Positions 10,565-23,097 of a DNA stretch of 64,000 nucleotides are shown one piece after another. The stretch comes from Prinsepia uniflora (Eukaryota > Streptophyta > Magnoliopsida > Rosales > Rosaceae), in assembly GCA_032719365.1 (NCBI GenBank), contig CM064876.1, forward strand, positions 62,739,864 to 62,803,863, given 5' to 3'. The position numbers and the translations under genes were made by a program. Numbering within the stretch: position 1 is the stretch's first letter; the number at the start of each line of letters is the position of its first letter. The notes below the pieces were generated by a model. It searched no databases, was not told where the DNA came from, and saw only the letters and a program-made list of their open reading frames with translations.

Positions 10565-13500
10565 TGTAACGACCTGTCCCGAATATAGGGATTTAATAAT
10601 ATTTAATTGTGATTCACTAATCTGGATTAGTTGGGCGATTTCGGACGAATTGTGCAAAATGACCGTTTTACCCCTGGGCGTGGGCAAAACGTTGACTTTT
10701 ACTTCGGATCGTCAAATGGACTTTGACCGATGACCGTGACGTAGTTCGGGACGTCACGAGTTCATAGACAGGTGGCACGTTCGATTCCGACGTTCTTGGT
10801 GAAAGTTATGATGTACGGAAGTTCAAGGGCGTTTTCGTAATTTGGACGAAATAGGAGCAAATGTTGACTTTTTGACCAGGATGTCCGATGGCCGAGGGCC
10901 AAGGACCTTTACGTAGGTTTCGCCGAGGCGAATCCAATGACAGGCGGCACGCCGAAATCGGAGATTCGACGACGAAGTTATGGGTCACGGAAGTTTGGGT
11001 TCGTTATGCACGCATTAGGAGGCGAGGACATGTGGCACTCTCTGATTGGTCTGAGATTCTGAGTGGGACACGTGGACCACTAACCTTTAATTATGAACTC
11101 AGATCTGGATTGGTGGGATTGGATTAAATTATTGGAAAAAAAAATATAAAGAATTCCCACTTATTGCATCTTTTAATCTGGACCTTTGATCTCATTGGTG
11201 AGATTTAATCTGGGCCGTTGATTCTGTTTCCCCTCTCTCTTTAATTGTATCAGACTACATCCTCCCACTCTCATTTCTCTCAAACCCGTGAGCATGTACA
11301 CGGCTCACACTGCACACCACCACCATATCTGTATCCATGGGATCGTGCGGAGGGTTGTGGGATGTCTGCTGTGAGCTGGGCACGATGGGAGACGGCGGGA
11401 GCCGACTGAGATGACGGCGGAAGGAAAAACAGGGGAGGTCCGAAACTCAAAATTGAGAATGTCGATTTAGACTGTTTGTGATCGTGTTGAAGGGTGATGG
11501 CTGTTCCTGTGATCAGTCCAGGCGTTTCGGTGGCCACGGGGGTGACCACGGCGGCGAAGTGAGCCTAAACCCGCGAGCCCGTTCTCGGGTCTAAAATGGC
11601 AGGATGGGTTTTACTGTCTTTCGATCGATCTAGTAACCAGGATGATGACTCAGAGGATGAGGCGAGTCTATTGGGACCGTTTTCATCGAGAATGGTGGTC
11701 GGAGCTGAGAGCAGTCGACGGTGGAGTTGGCCGTGAGCTTCTCGATCGGGGAGGTAAGGATCTTGACGTTGTTCCTTGTTTTTGTTTCCACAGAACTCCT
11801 AGTTTAACTCAGACGATCTTGTAGGAGGAAACCCTGTCGAAAATGATCAAGTAACGGCGGAGAACCGATCGGGTTGGCCCGCGGGTCACGGCGACCCGTT
11901 TACCAGTCGTTCGGGTTGAACGACGGTGAACAGTACCCGGCGCGTGGGTTTCACGCGCAGGGAGTTCAACCGGCGCGTGGGGGCGCGTGTGAGGTAATTT
12001 TGGGAAACTTCCAACATGACTTTTGTCCTATTCAATGTAACGAACATTTTAGCGTTGGTTTCGTGTCGATCGGATCCCGTTTCGTTATTGTTCGGGATGT
12101 CCGAAGGTTTTAAATCCAGTTTAAAAATACTTAAAAATTCGGGAAAATTACGGGACTTTGATAGAATGTTAATGAAGGGGTTAGTAATCCTCTAACGTGA
12201 TTTGGACAGGATTGGGAGTCCCGGTGATAGTGGTGTGGCCCGGGAAGGCCTATGGCACGCGTATCGAGGCACTCGGTTAAACGGTCTGTGAGTGGACATT
12301 GGTTTCATAAATTCGATGCATGCATAACTGTTTTATGATTGTTATAATTATGATTAAATGATTTACTTTGGATATCGGTGAATTTAAAATGATTTCCCGT
12401 ATTTCGAGGTGAATTACGTATTTGCACGTAAACCGAAGTTTTCTGGATTTGCACCGATTTCCATAAATGTGGTTGGATATGATTTCATGAAACGGTTACG
12501 AACTTGAATAATGTATAAATCGGGCCAGGGGCCCAGTTGAACTATGAAATCGGGCCAGGGGGCCCAGTTAACATGTGGATCGGGCCAGGGGCCCAGTTAA
12601 CTTGTGAAATCGGGCCAGGGGCCCAGTTGATTTCTACATACGATTGCGGGTCGGGGACCCTAAAATGGAATTGAATAAATGTTTTCTGGTTTACATTTTA
12701 TATATGTTCACATGCTGGAATCAATAAATGGTTTTGATGATATTTCGGTTATGGCACATTTCACGGTATTTGGGCATGAGACCCGTTTGATGAAACGTAA
12801 CGATCGGTTCGGATTTTACCTATGTATACCTATATTTTTTGCATGTGGATATCAATAAAATGTATTTGGTACTGCACTGTATAGATCCTTCCATATTATA
12901 TTGTCTCCTCCGGATGAGGTACCCCGGAGAGGTCACGGATGTCTAGTACGTCCAGCGTCTATGACGCTAAGCATCGGGGATGCTGTACCCGAACGGGGTT
13001 CGGGGATTGAACTCGGAATTGAGACCCGAGTGGCACGCGTAGCCTTGTGATTGTGACCTTATTGACGTCAGGGACGTCAGACATCAGGGATGTCGGATTG
13101 GAGTGTATAGTGCAGTGGCTAAAATTATGGTTATGGTTTATATTATATGCCTTATGGTTCATATTACTGGATTTATGAAATAACTCTTGGATTGACTTTT
13201 GGAAATGGAAACTATGCTTTGGTTTCCGGGCTAAGGCCCTAATGGTTATTTCTAAATAAATGTGTGATCATTGGTTTTTGGCTCATGCATATGGTTTTAC
13301 TGAGGGGCATAAATGTCTTATAAATGTTTTAAACAGACTTGTTTATTTTCATCCACTCACAGCTTTTGTTTTTAATGCCCTTCAGGTTGATTCCGGATAC
13401 GACTGCAGCAGAGACTTGAGCATCGCACACCTCCTCCATCGATCCTTACGCACTCTGGAAGCCCGTCTTGGCAATGGCAATCGGTTATCCCTTGTCTGAC

Positions 13501-13568
13501 GCCTCTTGTCAGACGGGAGCACGTCACATTCCATGGTAATCCCGGGGGGATTGGGATGGGTCGTGTCA
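10565..13568 (+). repeat. 5' LTR of element 1
   Basis: Full-length LTR with TG..CA ends. It contains the LTR-conserved block near 10747-10766 and the GGGCCAGGGGCCCAGTT array at 12521-12628. Short ORFs inside recur at the same place in the right LTR and are not genes. Confidence 0.9.
12521..12628. repeat. Four-copy array of CGGGCCAGGGGCCCAGTT in the LTR
   Basis: Four units about 30 bp apart (12521, 12552, 12580, 12611), each with the near-palindrome GGGCCAGGGGCCC. The same array occurs in the right LTR near 19249-19352. Confidence 0.85.
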
Positions 13569-13570
13569 AG

Positions 13571-13582
13571 TGGTATCAGAGC
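13571..13582 (+). other. Primer binding site of element 1
   Basis: TGGTATCAGAGC begins two bases after the 5' LTR and is complementary to the 3' end of plant initiator tRNA-Met. Confidence 0.9.
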
Positions 13583-16500
13583 AGGTTTTGCTCTTTTGTG
13601 CGCGAAGGTCGAGGGTGTGATGTCTCTTTGGGCTGCGGTTCCGTTGCCAACCGGATAGATAGTTTTGGGTTTGTATGATGAATTGGGTGTGTTTGGCCCG
13701 ATACGCCGTGCATTGTTGCGATTCAACCCAGGTGGGGTTGTATTCGACTAACTGGTAATGTGGGACCGTCGGTTCGGTCATGTGATGATGGATTGTTGTG
13801 CCACTGGGCACAGCTAGGTTCAGGGAACCCCATTGGAGTAATGTTATGGAAGTACGAAACTCAGTTGAGTATTGGTCTAATTTTTGGACCCTAGTAGTGT
13901 TGGCTAGTGTACGGGGTGTTGGTGCATCGGAGTTAGCCGATGACCTTCGTGGTGGAATCCACGATGGAACCCACGTTGAGTTGATGATTGGATTGGATTT
14001 GACGTCTATATGATGTCAGGACCGCGGGGGTCGGTCAGGTTGTGGATTTTACTGCAGAAGGCAGTTGGGTACGGTGGAACCCTAGGGTGTGATTTTGGAA
14101 CCCTAACTTGTAATTGATGAATTGGGAAAAGTGAACTTAAAATGGGAACTTGTGCTGCAACGAGCGGCTGAGGTCGTGGATGACCATGTGGATGACTCTA
14201 GTGAGTCTTATGGGTTTCGATCCACGGATGCGGTTATGAGAAAATATGGAATCCCGTGTTGGATCGAATATTAGTGTGAGGTGTGGTTACAGATCTTGAC
14301 AACGATGACTGTTGGTCGACAGTTGTGTCGAGATGACTGGCTATCGAGGGTATTTTGTGTGGCTTTCACACTTGAGGATCAGGGGATGATCAGGGAACGT
14401 CCATTATCCTGATGTGCCAGTGGTCAAATTGGAGGTACCCATAGTCGTGGGGTACGAGTGCTGTTACGGGATCGTCGTTCGTAATGAACGGAGATCCAGG
14501 GTAACAACTTTGCACACTGTGTGCTAGCATGGATGTTCGTGTGCTAGCATGGGTGTTCGTGTGCTATGTATAGATGTTGGTATGGTGATATCTTTATGCC
14601 AATACTAGTATGGATGCATGTGTGCTGATACTAGTGTTGATGATAGTGTGTTGGTACTGGTACTAGCGCTGGTGCTGGTGTCAGTAATTGGGATGACGAT
14701 GATCCACCAGTTGGGGTGTGACACTGTCATGATGAACCGATGATTGGTATCTGCGACTCAGTGGTGGTTGAGTCTTGGACTGGATGGGATCCAGTGGAGG
14801 TTGTGTCGTGTTGGGATAAGTCCTAACAGATATATGATGACAAGTGATGAATGGATCAAAAGGTATGATTGAAAATTTGGGGAATCTTGGGATGCTGTTC
14901 CCTATGTCAGGTGTATTGGTGGATTTGGGGAGTTGTTGTCAACTCCGAGATTGGTATGTTGGTATACTTCTTATATCCCCAGAGAGTACAAGGAAATTAT
15001 TGAAATTGGAAAAGTCGGGGAAGCCATTCGTGGTATTGAGGTGTGATTTTGTGATTGCGAATCACTTGGAATCTGAGGATTGAACCTGTAGAGGTTGAGA
15101 TGTGAGACGAAGGCAGTATGGTATGCACATTCAGGAAAATGGTTGATATCCCGTTCGGAATCGGGGCGTGTGCATACATGAGTATTGGCGGACGTGAGGT
15201 CCGAGTAATGAATTGATTTTGGACACGTGGTGGTCCAAGTGAGGTATGGACGTGGGCAGTCCAGTGGTTGGACTTGACACCTCATTTTGAGCATGTCTGT
15301 TTCCAACGTGGTTGGAACACCCGATTTGGGGAGAGTTGTGATTGGGAGACGAGAGGAGTGCTCGTTTCCGCATCAGTGATTGGGATTCCGAAGTCATTAG
15401 GGTTGACTTCATACTTCTTGCCGTGGCAGATGATGATTTTTGCTACCAGTACGTTGAGCGTGTATTGGTAGGTGGACCCAGGTTTGGCCTTGGGTCATTG
15501 GACACAAGAAGTTGTGTATGATTTTGGATTTGGTGGGAAATGCGAGGTCATCTTTCCACCAAGGGAAATTTGGCGAAGGATTCAATTGAGGGTGTAAGAC
15601 CCTACGATCAGCTTTCAGATGGATTGTTAACTATGTGGGCATGTGTGGATCCTAGGTGGATCTGATTTGTGATGTTGTCGACTTTGGACGATGTGACGAT
15701 CTAGGATCGTGATGTTACTTGTCGGATGACGTAGCGATGGATCTGGGTTGTGATCGTGATGATCCAGATTGGATGAGAGTTTATCACTCTTACCTTGGTA
15801 TGTGAGTCGTAAATGACGGGACTGAACTTCTTTTCGGAGTGAAGTCCATATGGTTTGTGACTTGGTTGAGTAGGTTTCCGATGTGGTCGGATTTTGTCAA
15901 CCTTTGACGTGTGAATATTGGGATTGGCTTCCCTATGAAGTCAATCGAGTGTTTTGAGTAGGCAACCGATAGATTCGGTTATGTTACGTCTTGATGGACG
16001 TAAACGAGATTTTGGGTTTTGGAACCGAATTTCTGGGTGACGATTCAGGATTCGATTGCGAAGCTCGAAAATGGATTACTGGATTTGGGTGCGAAATGAT
16101 TATTCCAATGCTAGCTTACGGAATAATGATTTCGGATTCGGATTTGGGCATGGATTGATAATATGAGGTCTGGGTTCGGGTTCGGGATTTCCTACGAAAT
16201 TGCGGATTCGGATTCGGAATTGGAACTAGATGACGGGTGGAGTTCGTTTTGTCTCATGTTGGTTTGGGGCAAAGGTACTTCATTATTGGAACGTGTTTGG
16301 CTATGACCTGGGTGGTTATAGGTAGATTGATGGATTGAGGTGCGTACAGGGTACGTTGTACGAGGATTGGTACTGGTTAGGCTGAGTGGTGCCTAATGGC
16401 GGTACATGGGATGTACCTGTGGTGTGTGATCAAACGTGATGGTGATCGGCTTGGTTCTGACATCATTTGTTTGGTTGTGATCGTGGACTGGACATTGGAT

Positions 16501-17292
16501 ACCGTGCGCTGTGCAGTTTGATTTTGTCGGGTTCAGTGATTTTATGAGCACGTGCTCTTAGCCATGGTCGGCTTGTGGAACCCTAGTATTGAGATGTGTG
16601 TTCACTGCTGGGCTGGTATTCAATGTGTTCCAGTTACACCACTTGATTGTGTAAGTTGATGGTATACGTACACTCAGGATGAGTGAATTGGTGGTCTGAG
16701 TAACCACGAGTAGCCTTGTGTGACTTGATCACACCGTGACTTCCCAGCGTTTTGGTTCGCTGAGGGAGTCGGCGATTATGGACATTGAGATTTATTTATG
16801 TAGCAGGAATAGGCTTGCCCTGCGAATTGTGATCATGTGGTTGATCTTACGCTACATCGAGGGTGATGTAGTACGTGGTGTTGTCACTGACGGACAGATG
16901 GTTGGGGCTTTACTAGGTTGGTAAAGCTTTGTGGTGACAGTTTGACTGATGGTGTCAGCGTGGACTGACAAATGAGATTTGGTTACTCCCAACGGGAGCA
17001 AATGTAAGGATTTATTGGCAATGGAAGGGAACCGTCTAGCTGAAGGAGTCAGCTAAATGGTTAAGCGATTTTATCGCGAATCAGGTGATTATGTCCACTC
17101 GAGGTGGTCGAGTGTTGTTGATTGTGACGTATGACTGTGATGGGATGTCTGGGTACAGACGAGACTGGTGTTGTCCCTGTAAGTGGGTGTACAGGTGTAC
17201 ACATGATATGAGGTCGAAATGTTTTCCACAAGGTGGTTGTGGAATAAGATTGTTGGTAATTTCGAGGACGAAATTCTTTAAGGAGGTAAGGT
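13583..17292 (+). other. Non-coding interior of element 1
   Basis: No open frame longer than about 110 codons and no retroviral motif. Near 14515-14690 there is a low-complexity stretch of TGTGCTAGCATGG-like and GCTGGT-like words. The 3' edge has CGAGGACGAAATTCTTTAAG (17263-17282) followed by a purine tract GGAGGTAAGG, which I take as the polypurine tract. Element 2 has the same edge motif. Confidence 0.75.
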
Positions 17293-20200
17293 TGTAACGA
17301 CACGTCTCGAATATAGGGATTTAATAATATTTAATTGTGATTCACTAATCTGGGATTAGTTGGGCGATTTCGGACGAATTGTACAAAATGACTGTTTTGC
17401 CCCTAGGCGTGGGCAAAACGTTGACTTTTATTTCGGATTGTCAAATGGACTTTGACCGATGACCGTGACGTAGTTCGGGACGTCACGAGTTCATAGACAG
17501 GTGGCACGTTCGATTCCGACGTTCGTGGTGAAAGTTATGATGTACGGAAGTTCAAGGGCGTTTTCGTAATTTGGACGAAATAGGAGCAAATGTTGACTTT
17601 TTGACCAGGATGTCCGATGGCCGAGGGCCAAGGACCTTTACGTAGGTTTCGCCGAGGCGAATCCAATGACAGGCGGCACGCCGAAATCGGAGATTCGACG
17701 ACGAAGTTATGGGTCACGGAAGTTTGGGTTCGTTATGCACGCATTACGAGGCGAGGACATGAGGCGCTCTCTGATTGGTATGAGATTCTGAGTGGGACAC
17801 GTGGACCACTAACCTTTAATTATGAACTCAGATCTGGATTGGTGAGATTGGATTAAATTATTGGAATAAAAAAAAATATAAAGAATTCCCACTTATTGCA
17901 TCTTTTAATCTGGACCTTTGATCTCATTGGTGAGATTTAATCTGGGCCGTTGATTCTGTTTCCCCTCTCTCTTTAATTGTATCAGACTACATCCTCCCAC
18001 TCTCATTTCTCTCAAACCCGTGAGCATGTACACGGCTCACACTGCACACCACCACCATATCTGTATCCATGGGATCGTGCGGAGGGTTGTGGGATGTCTG
18101 CTGTGAGCTGGGCACGATGGGAGACGGCGGGAGCCGGCTGAGATGACGGCGGAAGGAAAAACAGGGGAGGTCCGAAACTCAAAATTGAGAATGTTGATGT
18201 AGACTGTTTGTGATCGTGTTGAAGGGTGATGGTTGTTCCTGTGATCAGTCCAGGCGTTTCGGTGGCCACGGGGGTGACCACGGCGGCGAAGTGAGCCTAA
18301 ACCCGCGAGCCCGTTCTCGGGTCTAAAATGGCAGGATGGGTTTTACTGTCTTTCGATCGATCTAGTAACCAGGATGATGACTCAGAGGATGAGACGAGTC
18401 TATTGGGACCGTTTTCATCGAGAATGGTGGTCGGAGCTGAGAGCAGTCGACGGTGGAGTTGGCCGTGAGCTTCTCGATCGGGGAGGTAAGGATCTTGACG
18501 TTGTTCCTTGTTTTTGTTTCCACAGAACTCCTAGTTTAACTCAGATGATCTTGTAGGAGGAAACCCTGTCGAAAATGATCAAGTAACGGTGGAGAACCGA
18601 TCGGGTTGGCCCGCGGGTCACGGCGACCCGTTTACCAGTCGTTCGGGTTGAACGACGGTGAACAGTACCCGGCGCGTGGGTTTCACGCGCAGGGAGTTCA
18701 ACCGGCGTGTGGGGGCGCGTGTGAGGTAATTTTGGGAAACTTCCAACATGACTTTTGTCCTATTCAATGTAACGAACATTTTAGCGTTGGTTTCGTGTCG
18801 ATCGGATCCCGTTTCGTTATTGTTCGGGATGTCCGAAGGTTTTAAATCCAGTTTAAAAATACTTAAAAATTCGGGAAAATTACGGGACTTTGATAGAATG
18901 TTAATGAAGGGGTTAGTAATCCTCTAATGTGATTTGGACAGGATTGGGAGTCCCGGTGATAGTGGTGTGGCCCGGGAAGGCCTATGGCACGCGTATCGAG
19001 GCACTCGGTTAAACGGTCTGTGAGTGGACATTGGTTTCATAAATTCGATGCATGCATAACTGTTTTATGATTGTTATAATTATGATTAAATGATTTACTT
19101 TGGATATCGGTGAATTTAAAATGATTTCACGTATTTCGAGGTGAATTACGTATCACGTAAACCGAGGTTTTCTGGATTTGCACTGATTTCCATAAATGTG
19201 GTTGGATATGATTTCATGAAACGGTTACGAACTTGAATAATGTAAAAATCGAGCCAGGGGCCCAGTTGAACTATGAAATCGGGCCAGGGGCCCAGTTAAC
19301 ATGTGGATCGGGCCAGGGGCCCAGTTAACTTGTGAAATCGGGTCAGGGGCCCAGTTGATTTCTACATACGATTGCGGGTCGGGGACCCTAAAATGGAATT
19401 GAATAAATGTTTTCTGGTTTACATTTTATATATGTTCACATGCTGGAATCAATAAATGGTTTTGATGATATTTCGGTTATGGCACGTTTCACGGTATTTG
19501 GGCATGAGACCCGTTTGATGAAACGTAACGATCGGTTCGGATTTTACCTATGTATACCTATATGTTTTGCATGTGGATATCAATAAAATGTATTTGGTAC
19601 TGCACTGTATAGATCCTTCCATATTATATTGTCTCCTCCGGATGAGGTACCCCGGAGAGGTCACGGACGTCTAGTACGTCCAGCGTCTATGACGCTAAGC
19701 ATCGGGGATGCTGTACCCGAACGGGGTTCGGGGATTGAACTCGGAATTGAGACCCGAGTGGCACGCGTAGCCTTGTGATTGTGACCTTATTGACGTCAGG
19801 GACGTCAGACATCAGGGATGTCGGATTGGAGTGTATAGTGCAGTGGCTAAAATTATGGTTATGGTTTATATTATATGCCTTATGGTTCATATTACTGGAT
19901 TTATGAAATAAATCTTGGATTGACTTTTGGAAATGGAAACTATGCTTTGGTTTCTGGGCTAAGGCCCTAATGGTTATTTCTAAATAAATGTGTGATCATT
20001 GGTTTTTGGCGCATGCATATGGTTTTACTGAGGGGCATAAATGTCTTATAAATGTTTTAAACAGACTTGTTTATTTTCGTCCACTCACAGCTTTTGTTTT
20101 TAATGCCCTTCAGGTTGATTCCGGATACGACTGCAGCAGAGACTTGAGCATCACACACCTCCTCCATCGATCCTTACGCACTCTGGAAGCCCGTCTGGGC

Positions 20201-20296
20201 AATGGCAATCGGTTATCCCTTGTCTGACGCCTCTTGTCAGACGGGAGCACGTCACATTCCATGGTAATCCCGGGGGGATTGGGATGGGTCGTGTCA
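17293..20296 (+). repeat. 3' LTR of element 1
   Basis: Aligns with 10565-13568 along its full length with scattered differences, mostly single-base transitions and a few one- to four-base indels. This implies a fairly recent insertion. The array at 19249-19352 is retained. Confidence 0.9.
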
Positions 20297-21278
20297 CATG
20301 ACACCAAACCATCGTTTGATCTTGGAGTTGAAAGTTAAGCTGTTTTGTAGCCATCACAGAGTCAAGCAGTGGTAAAGTTGTTTTTGTGAAGCCAATTATG
20401 CCATGTAAGCGATGTTGAGGAGGTCGCCCCCATTGCTTGAAGAAGTCCATGGACGATGTGTCACTAGAAGTCCACAATGGGATAATCGAAGGCCTCCAAG
20501 GCTTGCTCATAGGTTGACGGAGAGACTCTGAGGTCGTGCCAGTCCCGATGATGAGCTTCATGATTCTTCTTGGCTCGTAGCTTGATCTTAGCATTGAATA
20601 CATGTTTGAGAATTCAACTTATGAATGGCCAACTTCTTTAATTTTCATTAATAGAAGCCTTCCATTCTTTTTTGAGTGTTTGAGATCTTCGGCAGATTTG
20701 ACCTTTGTGTAGTAAATTTGGCCTTCTGACTTCGTTTTAGCTCCGTATTGAGTGTCGTTGGTGGCGTTGGAATGCTGACTTCCGTGCCTTTTTGGCTCCA
20801 TCAAGCTCTCTTGAAGGAAGTAAAATTTGAGCTTGGTACGTTCGAATCAATCTCGAATTTGTGTGCTGAATTTGTAGTGGCACGCACTAAGACATTTGCC
20901 CAAGATTTGTCATGACATGACCTGGCTGTTGCTCCCCTTGGTGGGGTTGGGAAGCAATATTTATTAGCTTTTCCAATTCCAGAAAGTTCGTTTATTGGGT
21001 ATGAGTGACAAGTCCTTGGAAATGTGCTTCAATAGTATGTACCTTATTGTTTGTCAATTGCATTGAACTTAGTCGTCAAGTTGCTTGAGGTGGTGACTTA
21101 GCTCTTTGAGGTGAAGGATGTATTTTTCCCTTTGGAGAGGAGCTTTGAGTACTTCAGAGTTCAAGTCTTTGAGTGTTCCACTAGTGGGTGCCTTTGGTGC
21201 TTCACAAGGTGCAAGTGCTGATAGGTTATGAGCTTGAGGCATTATGGCTTTGACGAACAAGGATGTTGATGTGTGACA

Positions 21279-22098
21279 TAGTGATTTCCTTGATGCATCA
21301 CGGGGTGATTGCCTTGATGTGTCACGGGGCGATTACCTTGATACATCATGGGGTGATTGCCTTGATGCTTCGCGAGCGATGCTTTGCTTCATGTGTGAAG
21401 GCTTAGAGTGCTTTACAAAGCGAAGATTTGGAGTGATTCACAGGGTAAAGGCTTCGAGTGCTTCACATGGCGAAGGCTTAGGGGTGCTTCGCTTTGCTAC
21501 GTGTATGAAGGCTTGGAGTGCTTCGCAGGGTAAAGGCTTCGGGTGCTTCACATGGAGAAGGCCTAGGGGTGATTCGAGGGGCAAAGGTTTAGAGTGCTTC
21601 GCTGAGCAAAGGCTTGGATTGCTTCGCGGGGCAAAGGCTTGGAGTAGTTCGCGGGTCGAAGGCTTAGATTGCTTCGAGAAGTGAAGGTTTGGAGTGCTTC
21701 GCGGGGTGAAGGCTTGGAGTGCTTCACGGAGCGAAGGATTAGAATGCTTCGCGTGGCGAAGGCTTAGAGTGCTTCACGTGGCGGAGGCTTGGAGTGCTTT
21801 GCGTGGCGAGGGCTTGGAGTACTTTGTGTGGCGAAGGCTTCGAGTGCTTTGTAAGGCGAAGGCTTCGAGTGCTTCGCGTGGTGAAGGCTTCGAGTGCTTT
21901 GCGTAGCAAAGGCTTCCAGTGCTACGCATAGCAAAGGCTTCTCGTGCTTCGTGTGGCGAAGGTTTTAAGTGCTTTGTATGGCGAAGGCTTCGAGTGCTTC
22001 ATGTGGCGAAGGTTTCGAGTGCTTCGTATGGCAAAAACTTCGAGTGTTTTGCATGGCAAAGGCTTCGAGTGCTTCGCACGGCGAAGGCTTAGAGTGGT
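21279..22098. repeat. 25-bp minisatellite (unit GAAGGCTTCGAGTGCTTCGC plus GTGGC)
   Basis: About 30 imperfect 25-bp copies. The first few (21279-21370) are a variant, GATTGCCTTGATGTGTCACG plus GGGT; the rest follow the GCTTCGAGTGCTT type. The long open frames at 21319-21906 are repeat shadows. Confidence 0.88.
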
Positions 22099-22754
22099 GT
22101 CACGGGACATGGTCCAACACTTGAAATTGATGATGCATGGTTGAATCTGGTGTCGAAGGTCACTCTCAGACTGTCGTCGCATTGGATTCCTTAGAGGCAT
22201 CAATCCAACATTTTTAGACTCCTTTTGTATGGAGTATGCCTTGATGAGGGGGAAAGTAGAGTCGAGTCTGGTGGTGTCGGCCTCCTGGGGTCACCATTGT
22301 CGAAGTGTGTAATCATGTTGGTGCTTGTCACCCTCACTATAACAGCAAGTACATGTTGAGCCTTCGTCGACTTGTCCACTTGATTTGAGCATGTGTGTAC
22401 AATCTGAGTGGTTGCATGATTTTGTTGGCTTTTACGTGGTACTCAACGTGTAACAGTGCTCTGAAGTGTCTCTCGAGTCATTCATGAGCTGATGGCCTAG
22501 GGTGGTGCTGGCTTCTTATTCTATGAGTGCAATATTTTCTCCAGAATCGCTCAGTGATGTGTCTCGAGAAATATTCTGGTGATAGACATGCTCTTTGCTG
22601 CTGCACCTTGGGATATTCCTATGTCCATCATGAGGTGTGTTGCGTCTCCTAGTAGCACCGGAGGTTCCGAGGTCTCTCGGACGTCATCGTAAGAGCTCCA
22701 ATTAGCCTCGGTCTTGGTCCTTAGCTGTTCCACTTGCTCGTTCTCCTTTGGCAA

Positions 22755-23097
22755 GGTGTCGCATTACGTTCTTCACGGGCTTGAGTGTGTTCTCTTACGT
22801 GCCAGGTGCAGCGTTGGGACTTATGCCATGAGTTCTAGTGGCATGATGTCACGTCGAGTTCTTCATGGCCTGAGCGCATCCTCTTGCATGTCATGCGGAG
22901 CGTTGGTGGTTATGCCTCGAGCTCTAGTGGTCTGCTGTTACGTCGTGGTCTACGTGGGCTCGTGTGCATCCTCGTGCATGGTTTGCAGAGCGTTAGGAGT
23001 TATGCCTCGAGCGTTAGTGGCACGGTGTCACATCACGTTCTTCATGGGTTCTAGTGCATCCTCACGCAGTTTGTGTCATGCAGTGCATTGGGACTTA
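22755..23097. repeat. Tandem array, unit 80-100 bp, split by element 2
   Basis: Units start at GGTGTC-like positions 22755, 22855, 22934 and 23024 and contain AGCGTTGG, TTATGCCTCGAG and CTAGTGGCA words. The array resumes at 31826 (TGTCTCAAGCTTTAGTAGCA), showing that element 2 inserted inside a unit. Confidence 0.8.

Larger units (their letters stand above)
10565..20296 (+). mobile_element. Element 1: non-coding Ty3/gypsy-like LTR retrotransposon
   Basis: Two LTRs of about 3,004 bp (10565-13568 and 17293-20296) start TGTAACGAC and end GGGTCGTGTCA. They are bounded by CATGA at 10560-10564 and 20297-20301. The primer site TGGTATCAGAGC (13571-13582) matches initiator tRNA-Met, and a purine tract precedes the right LTR. 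The 3.7-kb interior has no gag or pol. This is the layout of a large retrotransposon derivative that depends on enzymes supplied in trans. It sits inside the outer element. Confidence 0.9.
20302..23097 (-). other. Outer element internal region, middle segment
   Basis: The segment between the two nested elements. It holds a 25-bp minisatellite and a 80-100-bp tandem array. Open frames such as 20303-20603 on the minus strand show no known domain. Confidence 0.65.

Noticed and set aside
10806..13569. Short ORFs in the LTRs of element 1 that recur at 17535-20307
   Set aside because: They are duplicated because the LTR is duplicated; none has a domain or coding signature.
21279..22098. Regular repeats resembling a CRISPR array
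   Set aside because: Units are directly adjacent with no unique spacers, no cas genes are present, and the sequence is a plant nuclear genome.
21319..22203. ORFs of 66-121 codons on both strands
   Set aside because: They follow the 25-bp repeat and have no independent start, domain or context.
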